Source: Hyphomicrobium sp. (GTDB lineage Bacteria > Pseudomonadota > Alphaproteobacteria > Rhizobiales > Hyphomicrobiaceae). Taken from it: a DNA stretch of 64,000 nucleotides. Shown in pieces: positions 17,485 through 26,958 of this stretch (positions are counted from its first letter, which is position 1; each line of letters starts with the position of its first letter). The DNA is taken from NCBI RefSeq assembly GCF_019753045.1, contig NZ_JAIELN010000003.1, positions 182,624 through 246,623 on the forward strand. The letters run 5' to 3'. Made by a program: the position numbers and the translations under genes. The notes beneath the pieces are model-generated. The model was not told the origin of the DNA. It was given only the letters and a program-made list of their open reading frames with translations, and did not search any database.

Positions 17485-18167
17485 TGGGCGAGAAACGCGA
17501 GAGCGAAACAGCATTGCGAAAAGAGATCATCGAGACGGCTCGCGCGATGAGCCGCTCGGGTCTCACGCCGGGCCGGTCAGGCAACGTTTCTTGCCGTTTC
17601 AAGGGCGGTATGCTGATCACGCCATCCGGCAAACGCTACGAGGAGACGGAGCCGGAAGACGTGGTCTTCGTCGCGGCAGACGGGAGCGTGCCCAAAGGGC
17701 AATCGAAGCCCTCGACCGAATGGCATTTTCATCTGGCTGCTTATGGAGCGCGTCCGGATCGTAACGCCGTTGTTCATTCTCACTCGACGCATGCGACCGT
17801 GTTGGCATGCGCGCGTAAACCAATTCCCGCGTTCCATTACATGGTGGCCGTCGCAGGCGGAAAGGACATCCCGTGCGTGCCGTACGCGACGTTCGGTACG
17901 GAAGAACTCGCGCGGCATGTCGTTGCAGGGTTGAAGGAGCGAGATGCCTGTCTTATGGCCAATCACGGCCAGATCGCGATTGGGAAATCGCTGAGTTACG
18001 CGCTCGAACTTGCCATTGAAGTGGAAGTCTTGGCCGAGCACTATTACAAAGTCCTAAGCATCGGTGAGAGCCATTTGCTCGATGACGCCGAAATGCGAAA
18101 AATAGTCGAGAAATTCAAGGGATACGGCCAAAACGCCGATTCGGATCAGACCGACGGTTCAGTCTAA
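17484..18167 (+). CDS. Class II aldolase, probable 5-methylthioribulose/5-deoxyribulose-1-phosphate aldolase
   Basis: This is a zinc aldolase of the FucA/RhaD/adducin family, predicted to cleave the MtnA product to dihydroxyacetone phosphate plus 2-(methylthio)acetaldehyde (or acetaldehyde from the 5-deoxy sugar). The 227-residue protein has GRSGNVSCR at about 30-38, a catalytic-type Glu79 in PSTEWHFH, as in fuculose-phosphate aldolase, and zinc ligands His98 and His100 in VVHSHS plus His161 in ANHGQ. ATG 17484 overlaps the mtnA stop. The dehydratase MtnB shares this fold, so the alternative is the classical methionine salvage dehydratase; the WHFH context and the absence of mtnC/mtnD/mtnW here favour aldolase. 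Specificity is inferred. Confidence 0.85.
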   Translation: MGEKRESETALRKEIIETARAMSRSGLTPGRSGNVSCRFKGGMLITPSGKRYEETEPEDVVFVAADGSVPKGQSKPSTEWHFHLAAYGARPDRNAVVHSHSTHATVLACARKPIPAFHYMVAVAGGKDIPCVPYATFGTEELARHVVAGLKERDACLMANHGQIAIGKSLSYALELAIEVEVLAEHYYKVLSIGESHLLDDAEMRKIVEKFKGYGQNADSDQTDGSV

Positions 18168-18190
18168 AAACCGGCTTGAGTACGACCTCC

Positions 18191-18207
18191 TATAAGATAG
18201 CCTTATA
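18191..18207. promoter_or_regulatory. Inverted repeat upstream of the catalase gene
   Basis: TATAAG at 18191-18196 and CTTATA at 18202-18207 form a perfect repeat with a 5-nt spacer, about 80-95 nt before the katA start. It lies in an AT-rich stretch between the aldolase stop and katA. It could be a regulator site or part of the promoter. It does not match the OxyR or Irr/ICE consensus clearly. Confidence 0.3.
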
Positions 18208-18287
18208 AGTTTTTCCTGAAAAAAAGATTGGTCTCTTAAGATTTTCTGATCTAAGTCCGTTTCGGTTTTTCCAGAAGGACTGTCCAT

Positions 18288-19793
18288 ATGACTGATAAAA
18301 AGCTCACCACCACTGGCGGTGCTCCGGTAGCCGACAATCAGAATTCGCTGTCGGCTGGACCGCGCGGTCCGCTGCTCGTTCAAGATTATCAGCTCCTCGA
18401 GAAGCTCGCTCACCAGAACCGTGAGCGCATTCCCGAGCGCACAGTTCATGCGAAAGGCTGGGGTGCCTACGGCACGCTGACGATCACAGGCGATATCTCG
18501 AAATACACCAAGGCGAAGGTATTGCAGCCGGGCGCCAAGACCGAGATGCTTGCGCGCTTTTCGACTGTCGCCGGCGAACTCGGCGCGGCCGATGCCGAGC
18601 GCGACGTGCGCGGCTTCGCACTCAAGTTCTATACGCCGGAAGGCAACTGGGACCTCGTCGGCAACAACACGCCGGTGTTCTTCGTTCGCGATGCTTACAA
18701 GTTTCCGGACTTCATTCACACGCAGAAGCGGCATCCGAAGACCAACATGCGCTCGCCTACGGCGATGTGGGATTTCTGGTCGCTTTCGCCGGAAAGCCTT
18801 CATCAGGTAACGATCCTGATGTCCGATCGCGGTCTGCCCGTTTCGGTTCGTCACATGAACGGTTACGGCTCTCATACGTTCTCGCTGATCAACGCGAAGA
18901 ACGAGCGGTTCTGGGTGAAATTCCACTTCAAGACCGTGCAGGGCCACAAGCACTGGACGAACGGCGAAGCGACCGAAATCGTCGGCCGCACGCGCGAGTC
19001 GACGCAAGAGGATCTATTCACGGCGGTTGAACGCGGCGATTTCCCGAAGTGGAAAATGCAGGTCCAGATCATGCCTGAAGCCGACGTCGGCAAGCATTGG
19101 TACAATCCTTTCGATCTCACGAAGGTTTGGCCGCACGCTGACTACCCGCCGATCGACGTCGGTATTCTCGAGCTCAATCGCAATCCCGAGAACTATTTCA
19201 ACGAGATCGAACAGGCCGCGTTCTCGCCTTCGAACGTCGTGCCGGGCATCGGCTTCTCACCCGACAAGATGTTGCAGGCGCGGATCTTCTCGTACGCAGA
19301 CGCGCACCGCTATCGCCTTGGAACGCACTACGAGCATCTGCCGGTGAACGCCGCGAAGTGCCCCGTGCACACCTATCACAAGGACGGCCCGATGCGGTTC
19401 TTCCCGCAGGAGACCGGCAGTGCGGACGCCTATTACGAGCCCAACTCGTTCCAGGGCGCCGTCGAAGACAAGTCGGCAGCAGAGCCGCCGCTCGCGATTT
19501 CGGGTGATGCAGATCGCTACAATCATCGCGATGGCAACGACGATTACCGCCAGGTGACGGCGCTGTTCAATCTGTTCAACAAGGATCAGAAGGCACGTCT
19601 CTTTACCAATGTCGCGGAAGCGATGTGGGGAATTCCGGATTTCATCACCGAACGTCAGCTCGGGCACTTCAAGAAGGTGCATCCGGAATACGAGGCAGGC
19701 GTGCGGACGGCGCTCGAGCACATGACGCGCGCGAAGGCTTCGGAAGCTGCACGGCAGCAGAAGATGCCGCAAGGTGCGGAAGCCGCCGAATAG
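18288..19793 (+). CDS. katA: Catalase (clade 3, small-subunit haem catalase)
   Basis: This enzyme disproportionates hydrogen peroxide in the cytosol. The 501-residue length is that of small-subunit monofunctional catalases. It has catalytic His54 in [13 protein letters not shown], Asn127 in [11 protein letters not shown] and the haem-tyrosine region [14 protein letters not shown] at about 332-345. NADPH-contact residues follow the usual pattern. A ribosome site (AGAAGGA) precedes the ATG. It is monocistronic, with an AT-rich promoter region before it and a strong terminator about 28 nt after the stop. No oxyR gene is adjacent. Confidence 0.97.
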   Translation: MTDKKLTTTGGAPVADNQNSLSAGPRGPLLVQDYQLLEKLAHQNRERIPERTVHAKGWGAYGTLTITGDISKYTKAKVLQPGAKTEMLARFSTVAGELGAADAERDVRGFALKFYTPEGNWDLVGNNTPVFFVRDAYKFPDFIHTQKRHPKTNMRSPTAMWDFWSLSPESLHQVTILMSDRGLPVSVRHMNGYGSHTFSLINAKNERFWVKFHFKTVQGHKHWTNGEATEIVGRTRESTQEDLFTAVERGDFPKWKMQVQIMPEADVGKHWYNPFDLTKVWPHADYPPIDVGILELNRNPENYFNEIEQAAFSPSNVVPGIGFSPDKMLQARIFSYADAHRYRLGTHYEHLPVNAAKCPVHTYHKDGPMRFFPQETGSADAYYEPNSFQGAVEDKSAAEPPLAISGDADRYNHRDGNDDYRQVTALFNLFNKDQKARLFTNVAEAMWGIPDFITERQLGHFKKVHPEYEAGVRTALEHMTRAKASEAARQQKMPQGAEAAE

Positions 19794-19820
19794 GCTGCGA
19801 ACGTCCTATCTTCGATACTG

Positions 19821-19853
19821 AAAAAGGCCCCGTTTGCGCGGGGCCTTTTTTGT
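19821..19853 (+). terminator. Rho-independent terminator after katA
   Basis: A perfect 12-bp stem (AAAAAGGCCCCG paired with CGGGGCCTTTTT) around a 6-nt loop runs into a T tract. It starts 28 nt after the katA stop. Confidence 0.9.
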
Positions 19854-19943
19854 TGTCCGCGTTTGCGATGATGCGTTGCTGCAACTTCTGAAGTGTTGCA
19901 GCGTTGCTTTGGCAGCGCTCAACGTAATGAGGAGGAGCGGAAG

Positions 19944-20507
19944 ATGCCGCGTGGAGACAAATCAAGCTACACAAGCAAGCAAAAACGCCAAGCCGAACAC
20001 ATCGAAGAAGGCTACGAGAAGCGTGGCGTTCGAAAGGGTGAAGCCGAACGGCGCGCCTGGGCTACGGTTAACGCAGAGACTGGAGGAGGTAAAAGGAGCG
20101 GCTCCGGTCGCGGCAAGAAGATGAGCACCGCCTCATCCCGCCGCGGCGGCCGGATCGGCGGCAGAGCCGCAGCTGCGCGTCCGGCGGCTGCCCGCAAGGC
20201 CTCGGCGGCGCGTGCTGCGGCCACCCGGAAGCGCTCGGCAACGCGTACAGCGGCCGCCCGGAAAACTTCGGCTTCGCGTACAGCCGCAGCCCGGAAAATG
20301 TCGACTTCACGTTCGGCTGCGGCTCGAAAGACCACGGCTTCGCGATCGGCCGCACATCGGAAATCAATGACTTCGCGCCGGACCGCTGCGCGGAAAGCAA
20401 CGGCTTCACGTCCGGCCGCTACCCGTAAAGCATCGCATTCGCGTTCGACTGCTCAGCGGAAAGCTTCGGCGAGAAAGGCCGCCGCTACGAGAAAGCGGCG
20501 GGCATAG
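19944..20507 (+). CDS. Basic repeat protein with plasmid-stabilisation-like N-terminus and histone-H1-like tail
   Basis: This 187-residue, very basic protein probably binds nucleic acid. Residues 1 to about 58 (starting MPRGDKSSYTSKQKR and including HIEEGYEKRGV, ERRAWATVN and KSGSGRGKK-like KRSGSGRGKK) match a small family often annotated as plasmid stabilisation protein. From about residue 75 to the end there are roughly ten tandem 11-residue units of the form x-A-A-A-R-K-x-S-x-S-R, like bacterial histone-H1-type tails. The start at 19944 has GAGGAG upstream. It stands alone after the katA terminator. A chromatin-compaction or DNA-protection role is inference; the fusion of the two parts is the notable feature. 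Confidence 0.75.
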   Translation: MPRGDKSSYTSKQKRQAEHIEEGYEKRGVRKGEAERRAWATVNAETGGGKRSGSGRGKKMSTASSRRGGRIGGRAAAARPAAARKASAARAAATRKRSATRTAAARKTSASRTAAARKMSTSRSAAARKTTASRSAAHRKSMTSRRTAARKATASRPAATRKASHSRSTAQRKASARKAAATRKRRA

Positions 20508-20526
20508 CTTAGAGTTTCGTCCCGTC

Positions 20527-20769
20527 TTATTCGGGCTGGCGGAAGTACGGTTCGACTTTGCCTTTGAGCTTCAGCGTCATGGGCCGCCCGGCGCGGTCCT
20601 TGGCGTTGCCGGCCGCGACGCGAATCCAGCCTTCGCTGACGCAATATTCCTCGACGTTCGTTTTCTCGACGTCGTTGAAACGGATACCGATGTCGCGTTT
20701 CAGGATGTCTTCGTTGAAGAAGGGACTTTTCGGGTCGTTGCTGAGCCGGTCGGGAAGCTCGGTAGACAT
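20527..20769 (-). CDS. DUF3297 family protein
   Basis: This is an 80-residue protein of unknown function. It matches the DUF3297 pattern I recall from proteobacteria: LPDRLSNDPKSPFFNEDIL at the start, GIRFND, then WIRVAAGNAKDRAGRPMTLK and a GKVEPYF end. It is predicted soluble, all beta with a short helix. It lies 12 nt after ychF on the same strand and is probably the last gene of the rplY-pth-hypothetical-ychF transcript. Confidence 0.85.
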   Translation of the reverse strand: MSTELPDRLSNDPKSPFFNEDILKRDIGIRFNDVEKTNVEEYCVSEGWIRVAAGNAKDRAGRPMTLKLKGKVEPYFRQPE

Positions 20770-20781
20770 TGTTGTTGGTCC

Positions 20782-21879
20782 CTAGTTCGCAAATCGGAAG
20801 TGCATGACGTCGCCGTCCTGGACGACGTACTCTTTGCCTTCGAGACGCATTTTACCAGCTTCCTTCGCGCCCGTTTCACCGTTGCCGGCGACGTAGTCCG
20901 CGTAGGCTATGGTTTCGGCGCGGATGAAGCCCTTCTCGAAGTCGGTATGAATGACGCCAGCGGCCTGTGGGCCCTGGGTGCCACGCGTGATCGTCCAGGC
21001 GCGCGCTTCCTTCGGTCCGACCGTGAAGTACGTTACGAGATCGAGCAGACTATAGCCCGCGCGGATGAGGCGGTTGAGGCCAGGTTCCTCGAGGCCCATT
21101 TCGCCGAGGAACGCGTCGCGATCCTCGGGCGCGAGGCCCGCAAACTCGCTTTCGATCTTGGCTGAAATGACGACGACAGCCGCGCCTTCGGCTTTCGCGC
21201 GCTCTTCGACTTGCTTCGAATACGCATTGCCGTTTGCTGCGGCGCTTTCTTCCACGTTGCAGACGTAAACGATGGGCTTCGACGTCAGCAGCTGCAGCGC
21301 GCGGAATGCCGGCATTTCTTCCGGCGTCATTTTGGCGAGACGTGCAGGCTTGCCTTCGCGGAGAAGCAGCAGCGGCTTCTCCATCACTGCGTATTGCGCC
21401 TTGGCTTCCTTGTCGCCCGTCTTCGCCTTCTTTTCGATCTGGGAGATGCGCTTCTCAAGGCTTTCGAGATCGGCCAGCATCAGTTCTGTTTCGACGACAT
21501 CGGCGTCGGCGAGCGGATCGATGCGGTTCTCGACGTGGGTGACGTCCTCGTCGACGAAGCAGCGCAGCACGTAGGCGACGGCGTCGACTTCGCGGATGTG
21601 CGAGAGGAATTTGTTGCCGAGACCTTCGCCCTTGGAGGCGCCGCGCACGAGACCGGCGATATCGACGAAGGTCAGACGGGTCGGAAGGATCTCTTTGCTG
21701 CCCGCGATCTTCGCCAGCGTTTCGAGGCGGTCGTCGGGGACGGCGACCTCGCCGACGTTGGGTTCAATCGTGCAGAAGGGGTAGTTGGCCGCTTCCGCCT
21801 GCGCGGTTTGCGTCAGCGCGTTGAAGAGGGTCGACTTGCCGACGTTCGGCAGGCCGACGATGCCGCATTTGAAGCCCAT
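20782..21879 (-). CDS. ychF: Redox-regulated ATPase YchF (Obg family)
   Basis: This is a conserved Obg-like P-loop ATPase that associates with ribosomes and affects stress responses. The 365-residue protein has the G1 motif GLPNVGKST at about residues 8-16, G3-like [19 protein letters not shown], and an NxxE-type G4 (CNVEE) in place of NKxD, which explains ATP rather than GTP preference. The C-terminal TGS-like domain contains TFEKGF-like [12 protein letters not shown] and the end [19 protein letters not shown]. It belongs to the rplY-pth-ychF group and sits 94 nt after the hypothetical gene. Confidence 0.97.
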   Translation of the reverse strand: MGFKCGIVGLPNVGKSTLFNALTQTAQAEAANYPFCTIEPNVGEVAVPDDRLETLAKIAGSKEILPTRLTFVDIAGLVRGASKGEGLGNKFLSHIREVDAVAYVLRCFVDEDVTHVENRIDPLADADVVETELMLADLESLEKRISQIEKKAKTGDKEAKAQYAVMEKPLLLLREGKPARLAKMTPEEMPAFRALQLLTSKPIVYVCNVEESAAANGNAYSKQVEERAKAEGAAVVVISAKIESEFAGLAPEDRDAFLGEMGLEEPGLNRLIRAGYSLLDLVTYFTVGPKEARAWTITRGTQGPQAAGVIHTDFEKGFIRAETIAYADYVAGNGETGAKEAGKMRLEGKEYVVQDGDVMHFRFAN

Positions 21880-21973
21880 GGCAGGGAAATGTCCGGTTGA
21901 GTTGCTGCCCTGGGGGTTAAGCGAGCGGCGGCCTAATGTGAAGCCTTTTAGGCTCCTTCTGCGGCCCTATGGC

Positions 21974-22702
21974 TCACCGCGTGAATTTCGCAAATGCAAA
22001 AGCCGAATAGCGCGAGGGGGCGGGAAGGTTCGACTTGAAGGACATGGCGTCCGCGAGCGCTTCCGAGATGTGCGTCCCCTCGTCGGCATTGCGGACGGCG
22101 ATGACGATGAACGGGCGCTGCCAGCTGGTGTCGGAATCCTCGCAATCGGCGCACGGATCGACGTAGCGTCCGAGGTTCAAAGTCCACATCGGAATGCGCT
22201 CGCCGAGGGCTTCCTGGACCCATCGCGCGGTGCGGATGGCGCGTTCGCCTCCGCGCTGCTCTTCCCGGGCGATCTCGCCTTCCTGACTCGCGAGGCCGAC
22301 GGCGATCAGCCCGCGTGCGCTGCCGAGACCTTCGCGAAGTTGGGGTGCGAGCACCTCTTCCTGAACTTCTTGCGGTGACAGGCGCCGATCGTCCTTCTGG
22401 AGTTCGGTCGTCGAGCCGCGGACCCAGCCGTAGTTCTTGGTTAGAACCACGACGTCAAACAGCGCGCGGCGTCCGGCGCGGTCGGCGCCTTCCACGGGGA
22501 AGACGAGCGTGCGGTCGTTCCACCGCTTGGCGAGGATGCGACGGACGCCTGTCTTGTCCTTGTCGACGGAATTATAAGCGTCCCAGCCGACGACGCCGAA
22601 AACGCCGATCGTGAACAACAGGATGAGGGCGCCGACAATCGTTTGGGCACGGCCGCCTGAACGTTCGCCGCCTACGTCGCTCTCTGCCTGATACTCGGAC
22701 AT
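21974..22702 (-). CDS. Membrane-anchored hypothetical protein
   Basis: This is a 242-residue protein I cannot name. A hydrophilic N-terminus is followed by one membrane helix at about residues 21-43 (IVGALILLFTIGVFGVVGWD); the remaining ~200 residues should lie in the periplasm. That part has a CADC motif at about 189-192 and conserved-looking stretches such as TKNYGWVRGST and PMWTLNLGRYV. It lies between pth (38 nt upstream) and ychF on the same strand, where related bacteria usually have ychF directly after pth. No enzyme motif is apparent. Confidence 0.7.
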   Translation of the reverse strand: MSEYQAESDVGGERSGGRAQTIVGALILLFTIGVFGVVGWDAYNSVDKDKTGVRRILAKRWNDRTLVFPVEGADRAGRRALFDVVVLTKNYGWVRGSTTELQKDDRRLSPQEVQEEVLAPQLREGLGSARGLIAVGLASQEGEIAREEQRGGERAIRTARWVQEALGERIPMWTLNLGRYVDPCADCEDSDTSWQRPFIVIAVRNADEGTHISEALADAMSFKSNLPAPSRYSAFAFAKFTR

Positions 22703-22740
22703 AACTCCCCCCGACGACTATGATGCGCGGCTCTGGCCGA

Positions 22741-23490
22741 TCACGAGCTGCCGTCGCCGGATTTTCGCGCGCCCAGCCATTTTTTCAAGTTCTCGGCCAA
22801 TGCCGACTGGCGTTTGGAGGCGCGTTCGCCTGCCGGGTGTGGCCCTGATGCCTGCCTTTTGGGCGCGCGCGGTTCTTCTTCCGCGGGAGCACGTTCGGCT
22901 TTCCGCGCGGGCTTTTCGGGCTCATCCTGGAACAAGCGCGCGACATCGCTCAGGAAGCGCGCGTCATCGCCCTTCGCGAGGTAGCTCGCTGCATCGGCGA
23001 CGGCGTCGAGCAGGGCGTTGACCCACTCGCGATCGGATTTCGCGAAATCGTTGAGCACGTGATGGATGACGACATCCTTGGAGCCTGGGTGTCCGATGCC
23101 GAGGCGGACGCGCTTGTACTCGTTTTCGATGTGTGCGGAGATCGAGCGAAGGCCGTTGTGGCCCGCATTGCCGCCTCCGCTTTTCACCTTCACCTTGCCG
23201 GGCGCGAGATCGAGCTCGTCGTGAAAGACGTAGACGTCCGAAAGGGGGATTTTGAGAAAGCGCTGGGCTTCGCCAACCGAGCGGCCGCTTTCGTTCATGT
23301 AGGTTTCGGGCTTCAGAAGCGTGACGCGTTCGTTGCCGATCGAGCCTTCAGAGACGAGGCCTTGAAACTTCTTGCGCCACGGGCCGAAGCCGTTGCGCTC
23401 GGCGATGCGATCGACCGCCAGGAAACCGATGTTGTGGCGATTGGCGCGATATTTCTCGCCAGGATTACCAAGTCCGACGAAAAGCTTCAT
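22741..23490 (-). CDS. pth: Peptidyl-tRNA hydrolase
   Basis: This enzyme releases peptides from dropped-off peptidyl-tRNA so that tRNA can be reused. The protein is 249 residues from ATG 23490, which gives the canonical start [13 protein letters not shown]; an upstream in-frame ATG at 23637 is inside the intergenic leader. Motifs include [10 protein letters not shown] (catalytic His), [10 protein letters not shown] (Asn), [15 protein letters not shown] (Asp) and [13 protein letters not shown]. Beyond the ~190-residue core is a 55-60-residue basic, Pro/Ala/Lys-rich extension typical of Hyphomicrobiales enzymes, ending [14 protein letters not shown]. It lies 176 nt after rplY in the same direction. 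Confidence 0.96.
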   Translation of the reverse strand: MKLFVGLGNPGEKYRANRHNIGFLAVDRIAERNGFGPWRKKFQGLVSEGSIGNERVTLLKPETYMNESGRSVGEAQRFLKIPLSDVYVFHDELDLAPGKVKVKSGGGNAGHNGLRSISAHIENEYKRVRLGIGHPGSKDVVIHHVLNDFAKSDREWVNALLDAVADAASYLAKGDDARFLSDVARLFQDEPEKPARKAERAPAEEEPRAPKRQASGPHPAGERASKRQSALAENLKKWLGARKSGDGSS

Positions 23491-23666
23491 TTTTGATTGC
23501 GCCTTCCGACTTGCCTCCGGCAAGCCGGCCGGAAGGCGCGGGCATTGCGGGGGTACTTGTAACGGTCTGGCTACTCCAATTCGCGGAGCCGGCCGCCGGA
23601 CCTGCGGGCGCGGAACCCGTGAGAGAGACCGGCGCAATCCGATGATCGCGCCGGTTCTTGATCTTC

Positions 23667-24401
23667 TTACTTCTTCGCAGCGGGCTTGGCAGCGGGTGCT
23701 GCCTTCGCGGCCGGAGCGGCCTTGCCTGCGGCGGCAGCAGGAGCGGCCTTGCCGCCAGCTGCGGGTGCTGCACCCTTGGCATCAGCGGCGGGAGCGCCAG
23801 CCTCGGCCGTCGTGGTCGTGGTCTCTTCTTCACCCTTGAGCGCGCCGGCGATCGTTGCGATCGTGAAGTCGCGGCTCTTGATGACCGGCGAAACGCCTTC
23901 CGGCATCGTGACAGCCGAGATGTGGATCGAACGGCCGATTTCCATGCCTTCGAGGCTGATCTCGAAGAAGCGCGGGATCTTATCGTACGGGCAGTACACT
24001 TCGACATCGTGGCGGACGATGTTGAGCACGCCGCCGCGCTTCAGGCCGGGCGACAACGTTTCATTGACGAAGTGCACCGGGATCGAAACGCGGATGACGC
24101 CATCCTTGCCGACGCGCTGGAAGTCGACGTGAAGGGGCGTGTCGCGCACCGGATCGACCTGCACGTCGCGGGCGAGCACGATGTGCTTCGTACCCTGGAC
24201 GTCGAGTTCGATGGCGGTCGAGGTGAAGTGGCCGCGGAGGACCTGCTTCCAGAGCTCGTTGTATTCGAGATTGATCGTTTCAGGGGTTTCCTGATTGCCG
24301 TAAATGACGGCAGGCACATTTCCATCGCGGCGAGCTTGGCGTGCGGCCCCCTTGCCGGCACGCGGGCGCGCCGTAGCCTTGAGCGTGATGAGCTCAGACA
24401 T
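23667..24401 (-). CDS. rplY: 50S ribosomal protein L25/general stress protein Ctc
   Basis: This protein binds 5S rRNA in the large subunit. The 244-residue protein from ATG 24401 opens [20 protein letters not shown]. An N-terminal L25 barrel runs to about residue 95, and a C-terminal CTC-type beta domain runs to about 190 ([12 protein letters not shown] [18 protein letters not shown]). The last ~55 residues are a low-complexity Ala/Pro/Lys tail of [12 protein letters not shown] units. The ATG at 24449 is less likely since it only adds a leader. It heads the rplY-pth-hypothetical-ychF-DUF3297 series and is divergent from the Fur-family gene. Confidence 0.95.
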   Translation of the reverse strand: MSELITLKATARPRAGKGAARQARRDGNVPAVIYGNQETPETINLEYNELWKQVLRGHFTSTAIELDVQGTKHIVLARDVQVDPVRDTPLHVDFQRVGKDGVIRVSIPVHFVNETLSPGLKRGGVLNIVRHDVEVYCPYDKIPRFFEISLEGMEIGRSIHISAVTMPEGVSPVIKSRDFTIATIAGALKGEEETTTTTAEAGAPAADAKGAAPAAGGKAAPAAAAGKAAPAAKAAPAAKPAAKK

Positions 24402-24697
24402 GGCATCGTCTCCGAGTGTTAGGGCTCTACTGCCTATCAGAAGAGCCAAAAAGCCGCGTACCGGCCTCCAAGGGTGCCGGGCGGCGTCTCAGGAAGGTCT
24501 TCATGAGATGGGGCGTGTATACCCGTGGTTTGGCACCCGCGCAACGGGCCAAAGATGGCGATTTAGCCCATACAACGCATCTGGCAACCGGATCCGGCCA
24601 GCTTCGGGCGCGCTGGAAAGTTGCGGTGAAAATCAGCATATTAACAGCGAAATTGGCTGACCGTCGATTTATTGTCCGATGAAGGCGGGGAACGGAG

Positions 24698-25120
24698 ATG
24701 CCCGGAGCGATGACCAAAAAGTCTACGAAACGCCGCAGCGCGGCCGATCAGGACAAGATAATCGTCGAGGCGCTCAGGGGCGTCGGGCGCCCCCTCAGCG
24801 CGTATGAGCTGATCGAGGAGGTTCGCGGTAAGGGCGTCAGCGCGCCGCCGACCGTCTACCGGGCGCTGCAACGGCTCATCGAGGATGGCCTCGCGCACCG
24901 GCTCGAAAGCCTTAACGCGTTCGTTGCGTGCGATCATCCGCACCATCACGGCAAGGCGGTGTTCGCCATTTGCGACGCGTGCGGCTCAGTGAAGGAATTC
25001 GACAACCCGGCCGCCGTCAAAAGCCTGCAGGCCTGGGCCGGCAAGAATGATTTCAAGGTCCGGTCGATGACGATGGAGATTCGCGGCCGCTGCGGGGACT
25101 GCTCGGCGGGCCACGAGTAG
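24698..25120 (+). CDS. zur: Fur family transcriptional regulator, probably Zur
   Basis: This is a metal-sensing repressor of 140 residues (136 if ATG 24710 is used). It has a winged helix with PPTVYRALQRLIEDGLAHRL (recognition helix region), a hinge, and metal ligands CDHPHHHG. It carries the two structural zinc pairs CDAC and CGDC. The short, acidic-poor N-terminus and the HPHHH cluster resemble Zur more than Fur, Irr or PerR; this assignment is inference. It is divergent from rplY. No znuABC genes are next to it, and I found no convincing Zur box in the 296-nt gap, which otherwise shows only AT-rich promoter-like sequence near the Zur start. Confidence 0.8.
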   Translation: MPGAMTKKSTKRRSAADQDKIIVEALRGVGRPLSAYELIEEVRGKGVSAPPTVYRALQRLIEDGLAHRLESLNAFVACDHPHHHGKAVFAICDACGSVKEFDNPAAVKSLQAWAGKNDFKVRSMTMEIRGRCGDCSAGHE

Positions 25121-25316
25121 CATTCGGGGCGCGAGAGGCGGACGGGTTCCCCTCTGACACGCAGTGCCGGCCCTTCAGGTCATGCAACTCGCCCGACCCC
25201 AAAGGCGCTGGCGCTTCATCTCTACAGCTCACATCCTACGATGCGGACTGGTGGCGCGCCGATCTAAGGCGCAAGGCAGTCCGCTTTCCTTGAGAACGCA
25301 CTGCGAGAGAAATTGC

Positions 25317-25847
25317 ATGGACGCTATCGAGACCGGCCGACTAACGCTGAGAAATTTCAAGAAGGGAGATGCAGCTGATCTACTCGCGTATCTGCACCAA
25401 CCCCGGGCGAGTTGTTTCTTCTCGCTCAAGCTGGACGATCTCCACGCGGCGGAAGCAGAAGTGGCAAAGCGCAGCACAAGCGATGAGCATATCGCCGTGT
25501 GCTTGCGAAGCACTGATAGGCTGATCGGTGATATGTTCTGCATACCCGAGCCCCCTGACACATTTGCCGTTGCATGGAATTTCAACGCGGATTTCGCAGG
25601 CGCGGGGTTCGCCACAGAGGCCGCGCGGGCCCTCTTCGAGTACCTGTTCTCAGTGAAACAAGCTCGTCGGCTCTACGCCTACGTAGAGGAAGACAACATC
25701 GCCTCGCAGCGCTTGTGCGAAAGGTTGGGGATGAGGAGGGAGGGACTTTTCAAAGAGTTCACATCCTTCGAGAAGGACAATGAAGGCGTCCCGATCTTCG
25801 TGAACACGATGCAGTACGCCATCCTGAGAAAAGAATGGGTAGCGTGA
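25317..25847 (+). CDS. GNAT family N-acetyltransferase (RimJ/RimL type)
   Basis: This is a predicted acetyl-CoA-dependent acetyltransferase of 176 residues. It opens IETGRLTLRNF, as RimJ/RimL-like enzymes do. It has the core AWNFNADFAGAGFATEA (acetyl-CoA loop, where FAGAGFATEAARAL replaces the usual GxG-x-A) and AYVEEDNIASQRLCERLGMR near the end. ATG 25317 is the likely start; the frame is open upstream but non-conserved. It lies about 200 nt after zur, with no obvious promoter between. The substrate (a protein N-terminus, amino acid or drug) cannot be read from sequence. Confidence 0.82.
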   Translation: MDAIETGRLTLRNFKKGDAADLLAYLHQPRASCFFSLKLDDLHAAEAEVAKRSTSDEHIAVCLRSTDRLIGDMFCIPEPPDTFAVAWNFNADFAGAGFATEAARALFEYLFSVKQARRLYAYVEEDNIASQRLCERLGMRREGLFKEFTSFEKDNEGVPIFVNTMQYAILRKEWVA

Positions 25848-25926
25848 CGATTACGGGCCTGAACCTAGCGCTGCTCGCGCGGCGGACGCTGCCGTCTCGC
25901 GAAGCGCTTCTGACAAAGCCGAGGCG

Positions 25927-26919
25927 TCAGTAGAAGAGGCTCGACACGCTTTCTTCGCGGCTCGTTCTCAGGATGGCTTCGCCGATGAGCGGAGCAATCG
26001 AGATCACCCGGATATTCTTCGCGGCCCGGACGGCTTCGGTTGGAAGTATCGAGTCGGTGATGACGAGCGATTTCAGGCGCGAGTTTTGAATGCGGCTGAC
26101 CGCACCGCCTGAGAGCACGGCGTGCGAGATGTAGGCCGACACTTCCGTCGCGCCGTTCTTGAGCAGGGCTTCCGCGGCGTTGACGAGCGTTCCACCGGAA
26201 TCGATGATGTCGTCGATGAGGACGCATCGTTTGCCATCGACTTCGCCGATGACGTTCATCACTTCGCTTTCGCCCGGACGCTCGCGCCGTTTATCGCAAA
26301 TGGCGATCGGCGCTTCGATGCGCTTGGCGAGTGCTCTGGCGCGAACCACGCCGCCGACGTCCGGTGAGACGACGACGACATCCTCCGTTTTGCCGAAGTG
26401 CTCTTCGATATCCCGCGTCATGACGGGCGCGGCGAAGAGGTTATCGGTTGGGATATCGAAGAAGCCCTGGATCTGTCCGGCGTGGAGATCAAGCGTCAGA
26501 ACGCGATCGGCGCCGGCTCGTTCGATGAGGTTCGCGACAAGTTTTGCGGATATCGGCGTTCGGGGGCCGGGCTTGCGATCTTGTCGCGCGTAGCCGAAAT
26601 AGGGGATGACGGCTGTGATCCTTCGTGCCGACGAACGCTTGAGCGCGTCGAGCAGGATCAAAAGTTCCATCAGGTTGTCGTTAGCCGGAAACGACGTCGA
26701 CTGGATGACGAAGACATCCTGGCCGCGCACATTCTCCTGGATCTCGACGAAGATCTCCATGTCCGCGAAGCGCTTCACTTGGCCTTTGGCCATTGGAAGC
26801 TTCAGGTATGAGCAGATGGCGTCGGCTAGCGGCCGGTTACTGTTTCCCGCGACGATCTTCACGCCCAGCTTTCCCCGGCCATCCAAACTTCGAGCGTCGA
26901 CCTTGGTATCAAAAGGCAT
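25927..26919 (-). CDS. prs: Ribose-phosphate pyrophosphokinase
   Basis: This enzyme makes PRPP from ribose-5-phosphate and ATP, feeding purine, pyrimidine, histidine and NAD synthesis, and also apt in this window. The 330-residue protein has the signature [31 protein letters not shown] and [23 protein letters not shown] is followed by the PRPP loop [16 protein letters not shown]. The first 15 residues form a small extra leader. Upstream a 13-bp hairpin at 26959-26991 separates it from the lipoprotein gene. In related genomes prs is usually followed by rplY; here zur and the GNAT gene are inserted between them on the other strand. Confidence 0.97.
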   Translation of the reverse strand: MPFDTKVDARSLDGRGKLGVKIVAGNSNRPLADAICSYLKLPMAKGQVKRFADMEIFVEIQENVRGQDVFVIQSTSFPANDNLMELLILLDALKRSSARRITAVIPYFGYARQDRKPGPRTPISAKLVANLIERAGADRVLTLDLHAGQIQGFFDIPTDNLFAAPVMTRDIEEHFGKTEDVVVVSPDVGGVVRARALAKRIEAPIAICDKRRERPGESEVMNVIGEVDGKRCVLIDDIIDSGGTLVNAAEALLKNGATEVSAYISHAVLSGGAVSRIQNSRLKSLVITDSILPTEAVRAAKNIRVISIAPLIGEAILRTSREESVSSLFY

Positions 26920-26958
26920 TTGCGCTCCAGAAGCCTCTTATGCGCGGGCTTGTAGCAA

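Noticed and set aside
18191..18207. OxyR or Irr-type site before katA
   Set aside because: The inverted repeat is real but does not match either known consensus, so no regulator is named.
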